Part shown: positions 43,806 to 52,596 of the stretch, piece after piece | Layout of the letters: every line of letters begins with the position of its first letter | Numbering within the stretch: the stretch's first letter is position 1 | Assembly (NCBI RefSeq): GCF_002896875.1 | Contig: NZ_CP023278.1 | Location: forward strand, 4,658,501-4,722,500 | Reading direction: 5' to 3' | Length of the DNA: 64,000 nucleotides | DNA from: Nostoc sp. CENA543 | GTDB lineage: Bacteria; Cyanobacteriota; Cyanobacteriia; Cyanobacteriales; Nostocaceae | The notes under the pieces: generated by a model | What the model saw: the letters and a program-made list of their open reading frames with translations, nothing else | Databases searched by the model: none | What the model was told of the DNA's origin: nothing | Program-made: the position numbers and the translations under genes

Positions 43806-44732
43806 ATGAAATTTCGGACATTTTTCAATATTTTTACGCTGATAGTAGGAGCGATCGCGATCTCTACTGTTAGCCTGTGGGTAGGTAAACTCGCCTATTC
43901 CTGGTTGCCTCCCCAAGCGGCGGCTGAATCTCACTTGATTGATGATTTATTTAGCTTCTTGGTCACTCTAGGTGCTTTCATCTTCCTGGGTGTAACTGTG
44001 GTTTTGATGTACTCTTTGTTATTCCATCGGGCGGAAAAAAATGACTGGAGTGATGGCCCCCACATCGAAGGTAATATCACCCTAGAAGTAGTTTGGACAG
44101 CTATTCCGATTTTCCTGGTATTTTGGATTGCAGGTTATAGCTACCAAATCTATGAACAAATGGGGATTCAAGGCCCCACAGCCTTGGGACACCTACACAA
44201 CCCAATGGAAATGAAGTCAGCTTATGCTGCTACCGATGATGAAGGTGGAGTAATTGCAGCTGAACCTAGTGAAAAAATTGACGTAATCGCTAAACAATGG
44301 GCGTGGGTTTTCCACTATCCCGATAAGAATGTTACCAGTACCGAATTGCATTTACCAAGCGATCGCCGTGTGCATTTAGCCCTACATTCCCAAGATGTAC
44401 TCCACGGCTTTTACATCCCTGCATTCCGTCTTAAACAAGACATTGTTCCTAATCAAACCATTGATTTTGAATTTACCCCCATCCGCGAAGGCGAATATCG
44501 TCTAACAGACTCTCAATATAGCGGTACCTACTTCGCCACTATGGAAGCAAATGTGGTTGTGGAGTCTCCAGAAGACTATCAAAAATGGTTAACTAAAGTC
44601 GCTACTCACAAACCCATGCCCGCTTATAACCAAGCTGCGGCTGAATACGCCCAAAGCAGTAGTCAGCCAGTCAAAACAGGCTGGGAAACCGTCGCACCTG
44701 CTGCCGCACCTTTAGTTAATTACCCAGGCTAA
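43806..44732 (+). CDS. Terminal oxidase subunit II lacking the CuA site (ARTO type)
   Basis: 308 residues: an N-terminal hydrophobic segment, two membrane helices (LFSFLVTLGAFIFLGVTVVL, ITLEVVWTAIPIFLVFWIAG) and a cupredoxin-like domain with QWAWVFHYP and HSQDVLHGFYIPAFRLKQDI. The CuA loop, normally RLFCAEYCGTNHSGM, reads RLTDSQYSGTYFATM: Asp235, Ser239 and Phe243 replace Cys, Cys and His. CuA is therefore absent and cytochrome c cannot be oxidised in the usual way. Known cyanobacterial ARTO enzymes have this feature and are thought to take electrons from quinol. ATG at 43806. Confidence 0.93.
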   Translation: MKFRTFFNIFTLIVGAIAISTVSLWVGKLAYSWLPPQAAAESHLIDDLFSFLVTLGAFIFLGVTVVLMYSLLFHRAEKNDWSDGPHIEGNITLEVVWTAIPIFLVFWIAGYSYQIYEQMGIQGPTALGHLHNPMEMKSAYAATDDEGGVIAAEPSEKIDVIAKQWAWVFHYPDKNVTSTELHLPSDRRVHLALHSQDVLHGFYIPAFRLKQDIVPNQTIDFEFTPIREGEYRLTDSQYSGTYFATMEANVVVESPEDYQKWLTKVATHKPMPAYNQAAAEYAQSSSQPVKTGWETVAPAAAPLVNYPG

Positions 44733-44747
44733 AAGGAACATCAACAC

Positions 44748-46424
44748 ATGACCAATATCCCTATTGATAGGCTCGATCTCCCTGTGGAGAAGCCTAACCA
44801 CGGACACGGATCTGGCGGTGGCTGGAAAGAGTATTTCAGCTTCAGCACCGACCACAAAGTTATCGGTATCCAATACCTAGTTACTTCTTTTATCTTCTTT
44901 CTCGTCGGCGGTATCTTCGCCATGATTTTGCGGGGAGAACTCATCACCCCTGAATCAGACTTAGTTGACCGCACCGTTTATAACGGGATGTTCACTATGC
45001 ACGGTACAGTGATGCTGTTCCTGTGGACATTCCCTTCCCTTGTGGGTTTAGCTAACTATTTAGTCCCCCTAATGATTGGGGCGCGGGACATGGCTTTTCC
45101 CCGCCTCAACGCCGCCGCCTTTTGGATGGTTCCCGTCGTAGGGATTCTGTTGATGGCGAGCTTTTTTGTTCCCGGTGGCCCGGCTCAAGCTGGTTGGTGG
45201 GCTTATCCCCCAGTGAGTCTGCAAAACCCCACCGGTCACTTAATTAATGGCCAAGTGATTTGGCTGTTGGCAGTGGCGATTTCTGGTGTGTCCTCAATTA
45301 TGGGGGCTGTCAACTTTGTTACTACTATTGTCAAGATGCGTGCGCCAGGTATGGGCTTCTTTCGGATGCCTTTATTTGTCTGGGCAGTATTTAGCGCGCA
45401 GATTATCCAATTGTTTGGTTTACCTGCCCTGACAGCCGGTGCAGTTATGTTGTTACTCGACTTGACTGTCGGTACTGGCTTTTTTAACCCCACCAATGGC
45501 GGTAATCCGGTGATGTTCCAGCATTATTTCTGGTTCTACTCTCACCCTGCCGTTTATGTGATTATTCTGCCCATTTTTGGGATTTTCTCGGAAATTTTCC
45601 CAGTTTACGCTCGTAAACCTCTGTTTGGTTACAAAGTAGTTGCCCTGTCTTCTATATTGATTGCGGTAGTCAGTGCAATTGTCTGGGTACACCATATGTA
45701 TGTCAGTGGTACACCTGCTTGGATGCGGATGGTATTCATGCTGACTACCATGTTGGTATCTGTACCGACTGGGATTAAAGTATTTGCTTGGGTTGCTACT
45801 ATCTGGGGCGGCAAAATTCGCCTCAATACACCCATGCTGTTTGCTTTGGGTGGTTTGATTATGTTCGTGTTTGCGGGTATTGTTGGCATTATGCTTTCTT
45901 CTGTACCCGTGGATATTCACGTTAACAATACCTATTTCGTTGTCGGACACTTCCACTATGTCCTCTATGGGACAGTGACAATGGGGATGTATGCAGCCAT
46001 CTATCACTGGTTCCCCAAAATGACCGGTAGAATGTACAACGAAGGTTGGGGTAAAGTACATTTCTGGTTAGCATTTATCGGTACTAACCTCAACTTCTTA
46101 CCCATGCACCCATTAGGATTGCAAGGGATGTTACGCCGAGTTGCTTCCTACGCACCAGAGTATGAAGGCTGGAATATTGTGGCTAGCTTAGGTGCATTCT
46201 TGTTGGGTATGTCTACATTACCCTTTATCTTCAATATCCTAGTTTCTTGGATGCAAGGTGAAAAAGCACCTGATAATCCTTGGCGCGCTATTGGTTTGGA
46301 GTGGTTGGTTGCTTCTCCTCCACCAGTAGAAAACTTTGAAGAGATTCCAGTTGTGATTTCTGAACCTTATGGTTACGGTAAATCAGAACCCTTAGTGGCA
46401 GAAGCACATAGTCATCAACATTAG
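44748..46424 (+). CDS. Terminal oxidase subunit I, A2-type (ARTO)
   Basis: 558 residues, twelve membrane helices, haem-copper catalytic subunit. Low-spin haem His in MFTMHGTVMLFLW; CuB/Tyr motif WFYSHPAVYVIILP (His266, Tyr270); CuB His pair WVHHMYVSG; high-spin haem region HVNNTYFVVGHFHYVLYG. The helix-VI motif is YSHPAV, not GHPEV, so the D-channel Glu is replaced by Ala268 and the Tyr-Ser pair of A2-type oxidases is present. The catalytic set is otherwise complete. Fifteen bases from coxB, with AAAAGGAAC upstream of the ATG. A His-rich tail ends the protein. Confidence 0.95.
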   Translation: MTNIPIDRLDLPVEKPNHGHGSGGGWKEYFSFSTDHKVIGIQYLVTSFIFFLVGGIFAMILRGELITPESDLVDRTVYNGMFTMHGTVMLFLWTFPSLVGLANYLVPLMIGARDMAFPRLNAAAFWMVPVVGILLMASFFVPGGPAQAGWWAYPPVSLQNPTGHLINGQVIWLLAVAISGVSSIMGAVNFVTTIVKMRAPGMGFFRMPLFVWAVFSAQIIQLFGLPALTAGAVMLLLDLTVGTGFFNPTNGGNPVMFQHYFWFYSHPAVYVIILPIFGIFSEIFPVYARKPLFGYKVVALSSILIAVVSAIVWVHHMYVSGTPAWMRMVFMLTTMLVSVPTGIKVFAWVATIWGGKIRLNTPMLFALGGLIMFVFAGIVGIMLSSVPVDIHVNNTYFVVGHFHYVLYGTVTMGMYAAIYHWFPKMTGRMYNEGWGKVHFWLAFIGTNLNFLPMHPLGLQGMLRRVASYAPEYEGWNIVASLGAFLLGMSTLPFIFNILVSWMQGEKAPDNPWRAIGLEWLVASPPPVENFEEIPVVISEPYGYGKSEPLVAEAHSHQH

Positions 46425-46448
46425 GGAAATGCAATTGCGGAAGGATTT

Positions 46449-46481
46449 CCAGACGAAAAGAACGAGCTTCTTTTTGTCTGG
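46449..46481 (+). promoter_or_regulatory. Hairpin between oxidase subunits I and III
   Basis: Fourteen-pair stem CCAGACGAAAAGAA/TTCTTTTTGTCTGG (one G-T pair) with loop CGAGC. GGGAAA (46424-46429) and TTTCCC (46484-46489) extend it outward. It may attenuate or process the message so that subunit III is made at a different level. Confidence 0.65.
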
Positions 46482-46526
46482 TGTTTCCCTAAAAGAACTT
46501 ACAGTACACAACTCATAATTGCACCG

Positions 46527-47141
46527 ATGGATAGCTATATTGTTCCCGATGATTTACAACAATCGTCGCATCATGCAGGCGGCGAACACGGCCACGACGA
46601 AGAAGGCAATAAAATGTTCGGTTTTATTGTGTTCTTATTGTCTGAAAGTGTCATTTTCTTGAGTTTTTTCGCTGGCTATATTGTCTATAAACTCTCTACC
46701 CCTAATTGGCTACCACCTGGCATTTCTGGGTTAGAAGTTAAAGAACCAGCAATTAATACTGTGGTGTTGGTTGCTAGTAGTTTTGTGATTTATCTGGCAG
46801 AAGTCGCCCTCAAACGCCACGATTTACGGATGTTCCGTATTTTCTTGACTACAACAATGGTTATGGGTGGCTACTTTTTGGTAGGACAGGCCATTGAATG
46901 GAGCAATTTAGAGTTTGGTTTTACTTCCGGTACATTTGGCGGGATGTTCTACCTGCTGACGGGTTTCCACGGTTTGCACGTTTTGACTGGAATTATATTG
47001 CAGTTAATCGTGCTGTTGCGCTCTTTTGTTCCAGGAAATTACGACAACGGTCACTTTGGTGTCAATGCTACTTCTTTGTTTTGGCACTTCGTCGATGTGA
47101 TTTGGATTGTTTTGTTTATCATGCTTTACATTTGGCAGTAA
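46527..47141 (+). CDS. Terminal oxidase subunit III
   Basis: 204 residues, five membrane helices, the short bacterial form of CoxC. Family blocks: MFGFIVFLLSESVIFLSFFA, NTVVLVASSFVIYLAEVAL, GGMFYLLTGFHGLHVLTGII, HFGVNATSLFWHFVDVIWIV. The N-terminal 30 residues are rich in His and acidic residues (QQSSHHAGGEHGHDEEG). It is separated from subunit I by 102 bases carrying a hairpin but is surely in the same operon. ATG start without a strong ribosome site. Confidence 0.94.
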   Translation: MDSYIVPDDLQQSSHHAGGEHGHDEEGNKMFGFIVFLLSESVIFLSFFAGYIVYKLSTPNWLPPGISGLEVKEPAINTVVLVASSFVIYLAEVALKRHDLRMFRIFLTTTMVMGGYFLVGQAIEWSNLEFGFTSGTFGGMFYLLTGFHGLHVLTGIILQLIVLLRSFVPGNYDNGHFGVNATSLFWHFVDVIWIVLFIMLYIWQ

Positions 47142-47176
47142 AACAGATTAATCCTGTAGCCGAATACCGATTTTGT

Positions 47177-47206
47177 GGCTAATAGCAAGAAAATGGGCTA
47201 TTAGCC
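47177..47206 (+). terminator. Terminator-like hairpin after the oxidase operon
   Basis: Perfect 10-bp stem GGCTAATAGC/GCTATTAGCC with a 10-base loop, 35 bases after the subunit III stop, followed by AATTATTTTG. It can serve as the operon's 3' end. Confidence 0.7.
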
Positions 47207-47293
47207 AATTATTTTGCAAATTTTGGTTTTATTATCGGTTATTTGGTCTTGAACAAAACGCTGTAATTGGCTCACAATGATTTGTAAAATTAC

Positions 47294-48346
47294 TTAGGCG
47301 ACTTGAAAATTCTCCGCTTCTTCCATTGGTTCATAACCCTGAGTTAAATGCTCAATGGCTTTATCGATTAAGTCTAAACCTTGCTGGACGGTTTCAATGA
47401 CGCTTAATTGTCCCCGTAATTCAGCCGCACCAACAAAACCTTTAGCGTACCAAGTCATATGTTTACGGGCTTGACGTACACCGCGATCGCCTTTATATTC
47501 CCATAAAGCCTGTAAATGATCTCTGGCACATTCGAGGCGTTGCATGGGAGTTGGTGCTGGTAATAATTCGCCAGTCTTGAGGAAGTGGTCGATTTCTCCA
47601 ACCAAAAAGGGATAACCCAAAGTCCCACGGGAACACATCACACCATCTGCGCCAGTCTCCTCTAAGCATTTGACAGCCGCTTCCACTGAGAAGATATCAC
47701 CATTACCAATGACTGGGATGGAAAGTGTTTCTTTGACACGGGCTATCCATTCCCAGCGTGCATTGCCATTGTACCCCTGTGCGCGGGTGCGTCCATGCAC
47801 AGTGATCATTTCTGCACCTGCGTCTTCCATACGCTTGGCAAAATCAAGGATAGTGATTTCTTTGTCATTCCAGCCAATGCGGGTTTTGACTGTCACTGGG
47901 ACATCAACAGCTTTGACAACTTCTCGCACGATAGCTTCTGCGACTTCCGGCTGTCGCAACAGTGAAGAACCGCCACCATTTTTAGTAATTTTATTTACCG
48001 GACAACCCATATTAATATCAACTGTATCCGCACCTTCTGCTACAGCTTTGATAGCGGCTTCAGCCAGAAAATCAGGGCGACAGTCAAATAACTGAATGCT
48101 AATTGGGCGTTCGTTGGGGTCTACTTCCATGATTTTGGGTAGTTGCTTGACGTAGTGTAACCCTGTAGCGTTCACCATTTCGGTGTACATCATGGAATCT
48201 GGTGCATAGCGACGCACCAACCGACGAAAAACCATATCTGTCACCCCAGATAAAGGTGATTGCAGAACTCGACTTTTGACGGCAAATGAGCCAATTTTCA
48301 GGGGTTGGGAGAGTCTAGCTTGCAGACTGGGAGACAGAGTAACCAT
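47294..48346 (-). CDS. dusB: tRNA-dihydrouridine synthase (DusB-type)
   Basis: FMN-dependent reductase that makes dihydrouridine in tRNA D-loops. Motifs: VLQSPLSGVTDMVFRRLVRR, MYTEMVNATGLHY, ISIQLFDCRPD, DINMGCPVNKITKNGGGSSL with the catalytic Cys in GCPV, TVKTRIGW, TVHGRTRAQGY, VIGNGDIFS and VMCSRGTLGYPFL. The frame extends back to 48424 through heptamer repeats; the ATG at 48346 (MVTLSPSLQARLS) gives 350 residues, the usual size, and is preferred. Single gene. Confidence 0.94.
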   Translation of the reverse strand: MVTLSPSLQARLSQPLKIGSFAVKSRVLQSPLSGVTDMVFRRLVRRYAPDSMMYTEMVNATGLHYVKQLPKIMEVDPNERPISIQLFDCRPDFLAEAAIKAVAEGADTVDINMGCPVNKITKNGGGSSLLRQPEVAEAIVREVVKAVDVPVTVKTRIGWNDKEITILDFAKRMEDAGAEMITVHGRTRAQGYNGNARWEWIARVKETLSIPVIGNGDIFSVEAAVKCLEETGADGVMCSRGTLGYPFLVGEIDHFLKTGELLPAPTPMQRLECARDHLQALWEYKGDRGVRQARKHMTWYAKGFVGAAELRGQLSVIETVQQGLDLIDKAIEHLTQGYEPMEEAENFQVA

Positions 48347-48573
48347 GTGAGGGACTGGGGACTGGGGAATAGGGACTGGGTTAAAAGACTGCTGGGATAT
48401 GGCTTCTCTAAATGTTTTATGCACAGTTCACGCCAGCGATTATACAAGTTTATCATCTGGCGCAGCAATCTATCTCAATTACCTGAGTAAAGCCCAGGGA
48501 GTAGAGATTGGGGACTGAGTTTTGGGATGAGGTAGACAAGGTAGATTTGATCCCAATCCCCAGCCCCCAATCC

Positions 48574-49650
48574 CTAATTCTTCAACCCAGCCATACTGCG
48601 GATATGCCCATTACTAGCAAATTTCTCTTGCAAAATTTGCCGATAAACTTCTTCATAGCCATCAGTCATTGCTTGCAAACTAAAACGGTTGTGAACATAT
48701 TCCCGACAGTAAAAACGATCTAAATCTGCAACTTTGTCAATTGCGTGGATACACTCTTCAACATTACTGCACAGAAAACCGGTTTTACCGTGGTCAATGA
48801 CTTCTGTGGTAGAACCCAGTTTCATAGCAATAACTGGTGTCCCTGAAGCCATTGATTCCACCATTACTAAACCAAAAGGTTCTCGCCAAGTTATCGGGAA
48901 TAATGTCGCAACTGCACCACCCATGAGAGCATTTTTTTGTATATGGTTAGCTTCTCCTAAATACTCTATCTGCTGGCCATCAATGAGAGGTTTAATTTCT
49001 TTCTCAAAATATTCGACATCCACAACATCTACCTTACCAGCCATTTTTAATCGCCAACCAGCTTTTTTGGCAATTTCAATGGCTAAATGAGGGCCTTTTT
49101 CTGGAGAAATCCGACCTAAAAATGCTAAATATGGCGGTTCATCTGGTTGGGGATAAAAATTATAACTATTAACATCAATGCCGTTGTAAACTGTTGCCAC
49201 ATAATTCAGTCCTAATGAGAGTTCTCTTTGAGAATCAGAAATACTTACAAAAGGCTGATTTTTGGCATATTGAAACATTTTTTGATTATCAGAAGTGAAA
49301 ATGCCATGCAGTGTATGAACTGTGGGAGTTTTGACTAGTTTGGCATAAGGTAATGACGCACAACCCATATGTGAGTGAATCAGATCAAACTCATCTGCAC
49401 GTTCATACACTGAACCTAGTTGTAGCATTTCATAAATGCTATATTCCTTGACTTTAGAATCAAGTCTTAGCGCACAGGGATGAACTGATACTAGCTTTGC
49501 TAAACTGATAGAATCTCCCGATGCAAACAGTGTGACCTCATGTCCACGCCGGACTAATTCATCGGTTAATAAACCCACTACTAGCTCAATACCTCCATAA
49601 GCTGGCGGCGGTACTCTCTCCCATAATGGGGCTACTTGAGCAATTCGCAT
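48574..49650 (-). CDS. Glycosyltransferase family 4 (GT-B) protein
   Basis: About 358 residues, nucleotide-sugar-dependent glycosyltransferase. N-terminal domain with PPPAYGGIELVVGLLTDELV and RRGHEVTLFASGDS; C-terminal donor-binding domain with LAFLGRISPEKGPHLAIEIA and the E-x7-E region EPFGLVMVESMASGTPVIA. Acceptor unknown; envelope polysaccharide or glycolipid synthesis is plausible. The start is the ATG at 49650, six bases after a perfect AGGAGG; the upstream GTG is too close. Stand-alone. Confidence 0.93.
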   Translation of the reverse strand: MRIAQVAPLWERVPPPAYGGIELVVGLLTDELVRRGHEVTLFASGDSISLAKLVSVHPCALRLDSKVKEYSIYEMLQLGSVYERADEFDLIHSHMGCASLPYAKLVKTPTVHTLHGIFTSDNQKMFQYAKNQPFVSISDSQRELSLGLNYVATVYNGIDVNSYNFYPQPDEPPYLAFLGRISPEKGPHLAIEIAKKAGWRLKMAGKVDVVDVEYFEKEIKPLIDGQQIEYLGEANHIQKNALMGGAVATLFPITWREPFGLVMVESMASGTPVIAMKLGSTTEVIDHGKTGFLCSNVEECIHAIDKVADLDRFYCREYVHNRFSLQAMTDGYEEVYRQILQEKFASNGHIRSMAGLKN

Positions 49651-50172
49651 CACAAACCTCCTAAAAACTGAGATTGGAATTAGGTGTGTTTGTTGGTTGT
49701 TTCAAGAGTGTTTTTCATTGATATATCTACTCTAGAAACTATTTTTTAACACCAATTTTATAATTAAGCACTCATAGATTCTAGGCGTTTTCTTCTTGAT
49801 TACTTGTCTATCTTTGTAGGGAAATTTCCCTATTCCTCAAACATGATTTTAACTTATAATTGATAGTCTAATGAGTGCATATTAAGCTTTAATGGATTTA
49901 ATAACCACAGTATTTATTGCCAAAATTCCCAAAAATTTTGGCATAACTTATATTTTTCCTAGAGACTCGACTTCTGCAATCAAATGGGTATTTAATTTCC
50001 CATTACCCATTTAGGCTACTCTATATAAAAGTTGCATGGGAAAATATCAACTAATTCAGTGGCGTGACTATTGACTATCACAGATATAATCCAGTCAAAT
50101 TAGTCTGTTGACGTTTGCTATGGCGTAGAATATATTTTATACTCGTACTCCTATAAATAAAATAATAAAAAC
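49651..50172. other. 522-base non-coding region between divergent genes
   Basis: AT-rich DNA holding promoters of both the glycosyltransferase and the PotC-like gene. I see no open frame and no remnant of potA/potB. A trace of tttaatttcccattacccat is the only repeat-like piece. Confidence 0.5.
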
Positions 50173-50973
50173 GTGAATATCTCTCAATCTCACAAAAAAC
50201 CGCTTGTCTCATGGCAAGCGGTTTTCTCCATACTCATGTATGTGTTTATGTACCTGCCGATTATGGTACTAGGGTTTTATAGTTTCAACCAGTCGCCCTA
50301 TAGTGCTAATTGGCAAGGATTCACCATTAAATGGTATATTAAACTACTCAGTGACGATCGCATCCTCTCTGCGTTAAAGAACAGTTTAATCGTTGCCTTA
50401 TGTGCAGTCAGTATATCTGCGGTGTTAGGAACATTAATGGCGGTAGGGTTGGCACGTTATCAGTTCTTTGGGAAGAAGTTATATCAGGGTATTTCGTACC
50501 TACCGTTAATTATTCCTGATATTGCGATCGCAGTTGCCACTCTAGTCTTTCTAGCAGCCTTTGCTATACCTTTGAGCTTATGGACAATTGTGGCGGCTCA
50601 TGTAGTATTTTGTCTAGCCTATGTTGGTTTGGTGGTTTCTTCCCGACTCACCAATTTAGATCCCCACCTAGAAGAAGCCGCATTAGATTTAGGCGCGACA
50701 CCTGTACAAGCTTTTATTAGAGTCTTACTACCCCAATTAATGCCAGGAATTGTTGCAGGTTGCTTACTAGCATTTGTCTTAAGTTTAGATGATTTTCTCA
50801 TCTCTAGTTTTACTGCTGGTAGTGGTTACAATACCCTACCAATGGAAATTTTTAGCCGGATTAAAAGGGGGGTTGAACCTGATATTAATGCTTTGAGTAT
50901 GTTATTGATTGTAGCTTCTGCGATCGTGGCTTTAATCGCCGAATCAATTCGTGCCTTGGGAGATAAGAATTGA
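50173..50973 (+). CDS. PotC-type ABC transporter permease (orphan)
   Basis: 266 residues, six membrane helices, with the ATPase-contact EAA loop EEAALDLGATPVQAFIRVLL...PGIVAG and a C-terminal block DDFLISSFTAGSGYNTLPME typical of the spermidine/putrescine PotC permease. PotC works as a heterodimer with PotB, together with ATPase PotA and binding protein PotD; none of these is next to it, and a terminator follows directly, so the partners must be elsewhere. GTG start with no visible ribosome site; the first 18 residues are cytoplasmic. Substrate (polyamine or other) is not certain. Confidence 0.9.
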   Translation: MNISQSHKKPLVSWQAVFSILMYVFMYLPIMVLGFYSFNQSPYSANWQGFTIKWYIKLLSDDRILSALKNSLIVALCAVSISAVLGTLMAVGLARYQFFGKKLYQGISYLPLIIPDIAIAVATLVFLAAFAIPLSLWTIVAAHVVFCLAYVGLVVSSRLTNLDPHLEEAALDLGATPVQAFIRVLLPQLMPGIVAGCLLAFVLSLDDFLISSFTAGSGYNTLPMEIFSRIKRGVEPDINALSMLLIVASAIVALIAESIRALGDKN

Positions 50974-50984
50974 TGATTAAATCA

Positions 50985-51014
50985 GATACCCGATTCTTCA
51001 ATCAATCGGGTATC
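50985..51014. terminator. Bidirectional terminator
   Basis: Perfect 11-bp stem GATACCCGATT/AATCGGGTATC with an 8-base loop, centred between two convergent stop codons (50973 and 51022). Confidence 0.75.
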
Positions 51015-51021
51015 TAATGAA

Positions 51022-52587
51022 TCAATTCATACAAACCTCACAAGCTGCCAGCAAATATAAGATGTTTCTAGCGTCATACCCTTGTTCTTCCAAAAGGGAT
51101 TCGATATTTCTGAGTTGAGTTTCCAGATGCTGCTGACTTTTAAAATTATGCAATAATATCTGTTGAATACGTTGCACAATTCTTCGCATTTGTTCTCGAT
51201 GCAATTCTTCGTCTATGGGATGTTCTGTAATGAATTGGTGGGTAATAAACAATTCATTGCCAGAAATTACACCCTTATTCATCACTTCGATAATCTGTTG
51301 ATATACCTGCTCAACAAATCTCTCGGTGGTATACTTCAAAATCACTGGCTCTAGTGCATAAATTAATGGCTCTTCCTCTGTATTTTTATATAGTAAAGAA
51401 TGCTGGCTAATTAAACTATTAACATACTCAATTAGTTGGTGCTGTCGCAGAAATGCTTTACTGTCTTGTACTAGTTGATTCCACGAAACGGTATTGCGTC
51501 TGATAGCCACACAATACATCAGATTTACTTCCATTTGTGAAAGTTTTTGAAATTGCTGATTTAAAAAATCAGTAGTCGCTTCATCCATAAAAGTTGTAGA
51601 TTCACCATTATTCATAAATGGTGATATTTCCCCATTAAAGACAGTTTGAATTATTTGGATGATTCTCTTGAGTATCCAAGAATTGTTATAGAGTCTGCTA
51701 AATCTTTGTATTTCTTCCACTGAACCAAACAAACCCTCTGCTTTGATGAATTCTCTAATTTCATCATCCCTTAGTGACTGTAATCTTCTAGATTCAACGA
51801 ATTTACCCTCTAGTTCAACATTTTGAGGTTTTCTTCTACTGATTACCACAACACAACTTTGATGCTGTGTTTTATGAATTTTCTCCAGGAATTGATAATA
51901 TTGTGTGCAATCTTCACGACTATTATCAATAATTTCATCCCAGTAATCTATCACCATCAGGCATTTTTGACGTTGCAATTCCTGAATAACGTCACTCAAG
52001 TTACCAGTTTCTCTTTCACCTTTAGAAAAGAATTGTACAAGCTGACTTATAGTTTCTGGAAATGGAGGAGATGATTGTAGAGACAACCAAATTAAACGAT
52101 GATATTGTTTAGTAACTCTATCTACTAACTGACGAACTAAAGCACTTTTTCCCACACCCCCCATGCCATAGAGTAAAACTAATCGACAGCGTTTTACTAA
52201 TTGCTGAAGTTCGTTTAATTCTTGTTTACGTCCATAAAATTTAGTCAGTGCTGGTGCTTCACTCAAATCTGTATTGGCATCCATTTCACTTTCTGCGATT
52301 TCTTCCCAATTTAATTCTAAAACCTGACAAAACTTCTTAAAAAAATCTGCATCAATCCGCGTTTTTGCTTGTCGAAAACGCGTCCAAGTCGGTAAACTAA
52401 CAGCGTATTTATCTTCGGAATTTCCCCATTCTTTATCGGGTTCTAATATTTTACTTGCTTCTCTTAAAAATATTTCATCCATATCAATATTTCCTTCTTT
52501 TTCTCTGAATTCGGCAATTTTTTTAATTCGCGCTTCTTTGATACGTTGCTTGCCAAACATAGATGCTTTAAGAGTTAGACGAGGCAT
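51022..52587 (-). CDS. HTH-NB-ARC STAND ATPase without sensor repeats
   Basis: 521 residues. Residues about 60-100 form the cyanobacterial HTH (AVSLPTWTRFRQAKTRIDAD, FFKKFCQVLELNWEEIAES). The NB-ARC/AAA domain follows: FYGRKQELNELQQLV, Walker A GMGGVGKSALV (about 139-149), Walker B CLMVIDYWDEI, sensor VVVISRRKPQ. The helical end (LRNIESLLEEQGYDARNILY) corresponds to the linker after which relatives run into WD40, TPR or pentapeptide sensors, but here the protein stops. It starts 9 bases after the kinase gene's stop, so the two are coupled. Possibly signalling, defence or regulation; unproven. Confidence 0.85.
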   Translation of the reverse strand: MPRLTLKASMFGKQRIKEARIKKIAEFREKEGNIDMDEIFLREASKILEPDKEWGNSEDKYAVSLPTWTRFRQAKTRIDADFFKKFCQVLELNWEEIAESEMDANTDLSEAPALTKFYGRKQELNELQQLVKRCRLVLLYGMGGVGKSALVRQLVDRVTKQYHRLIWLSLQSSPPFPETISQLVQFFSKGERETGNLSDVIQELQRQKCLMVIDYWDEIIDNSREDCTQYYQFLEKIHKTQHQSCVVVISRRKPQNVELEGKFVESRRLQSLRDDEIREFIKAEGLFGSVEEIQRFSRLYNNSWILKRIIQIIQTVFNGEISPFMNNGESTTFMDEATTDFLNQQFQKLSQMEVNLMYCVAIRRNTVSWNQLVQDSKAFLRQHQLIEYVNSLISQHSLLYKNTEEEPLIYALEPVILKYTTERFVEQVYQQIIEVMNKGVISGNELFITHQFITEHPIDEELHREQMRRIVQRIQQILLHNFKSQQHLETQLRNIESLLEEQGYDARNILYLLAACEVCMN

Positions 52588-52596
52588 AGGTTATAA

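Noticed and set aside
43806-44732. Ordinary cytochrome c oxidase subunit II
   Set aside because: The CuA loop lacks both cysteines and the histidine, so a standard aa3 assignment would mislead.
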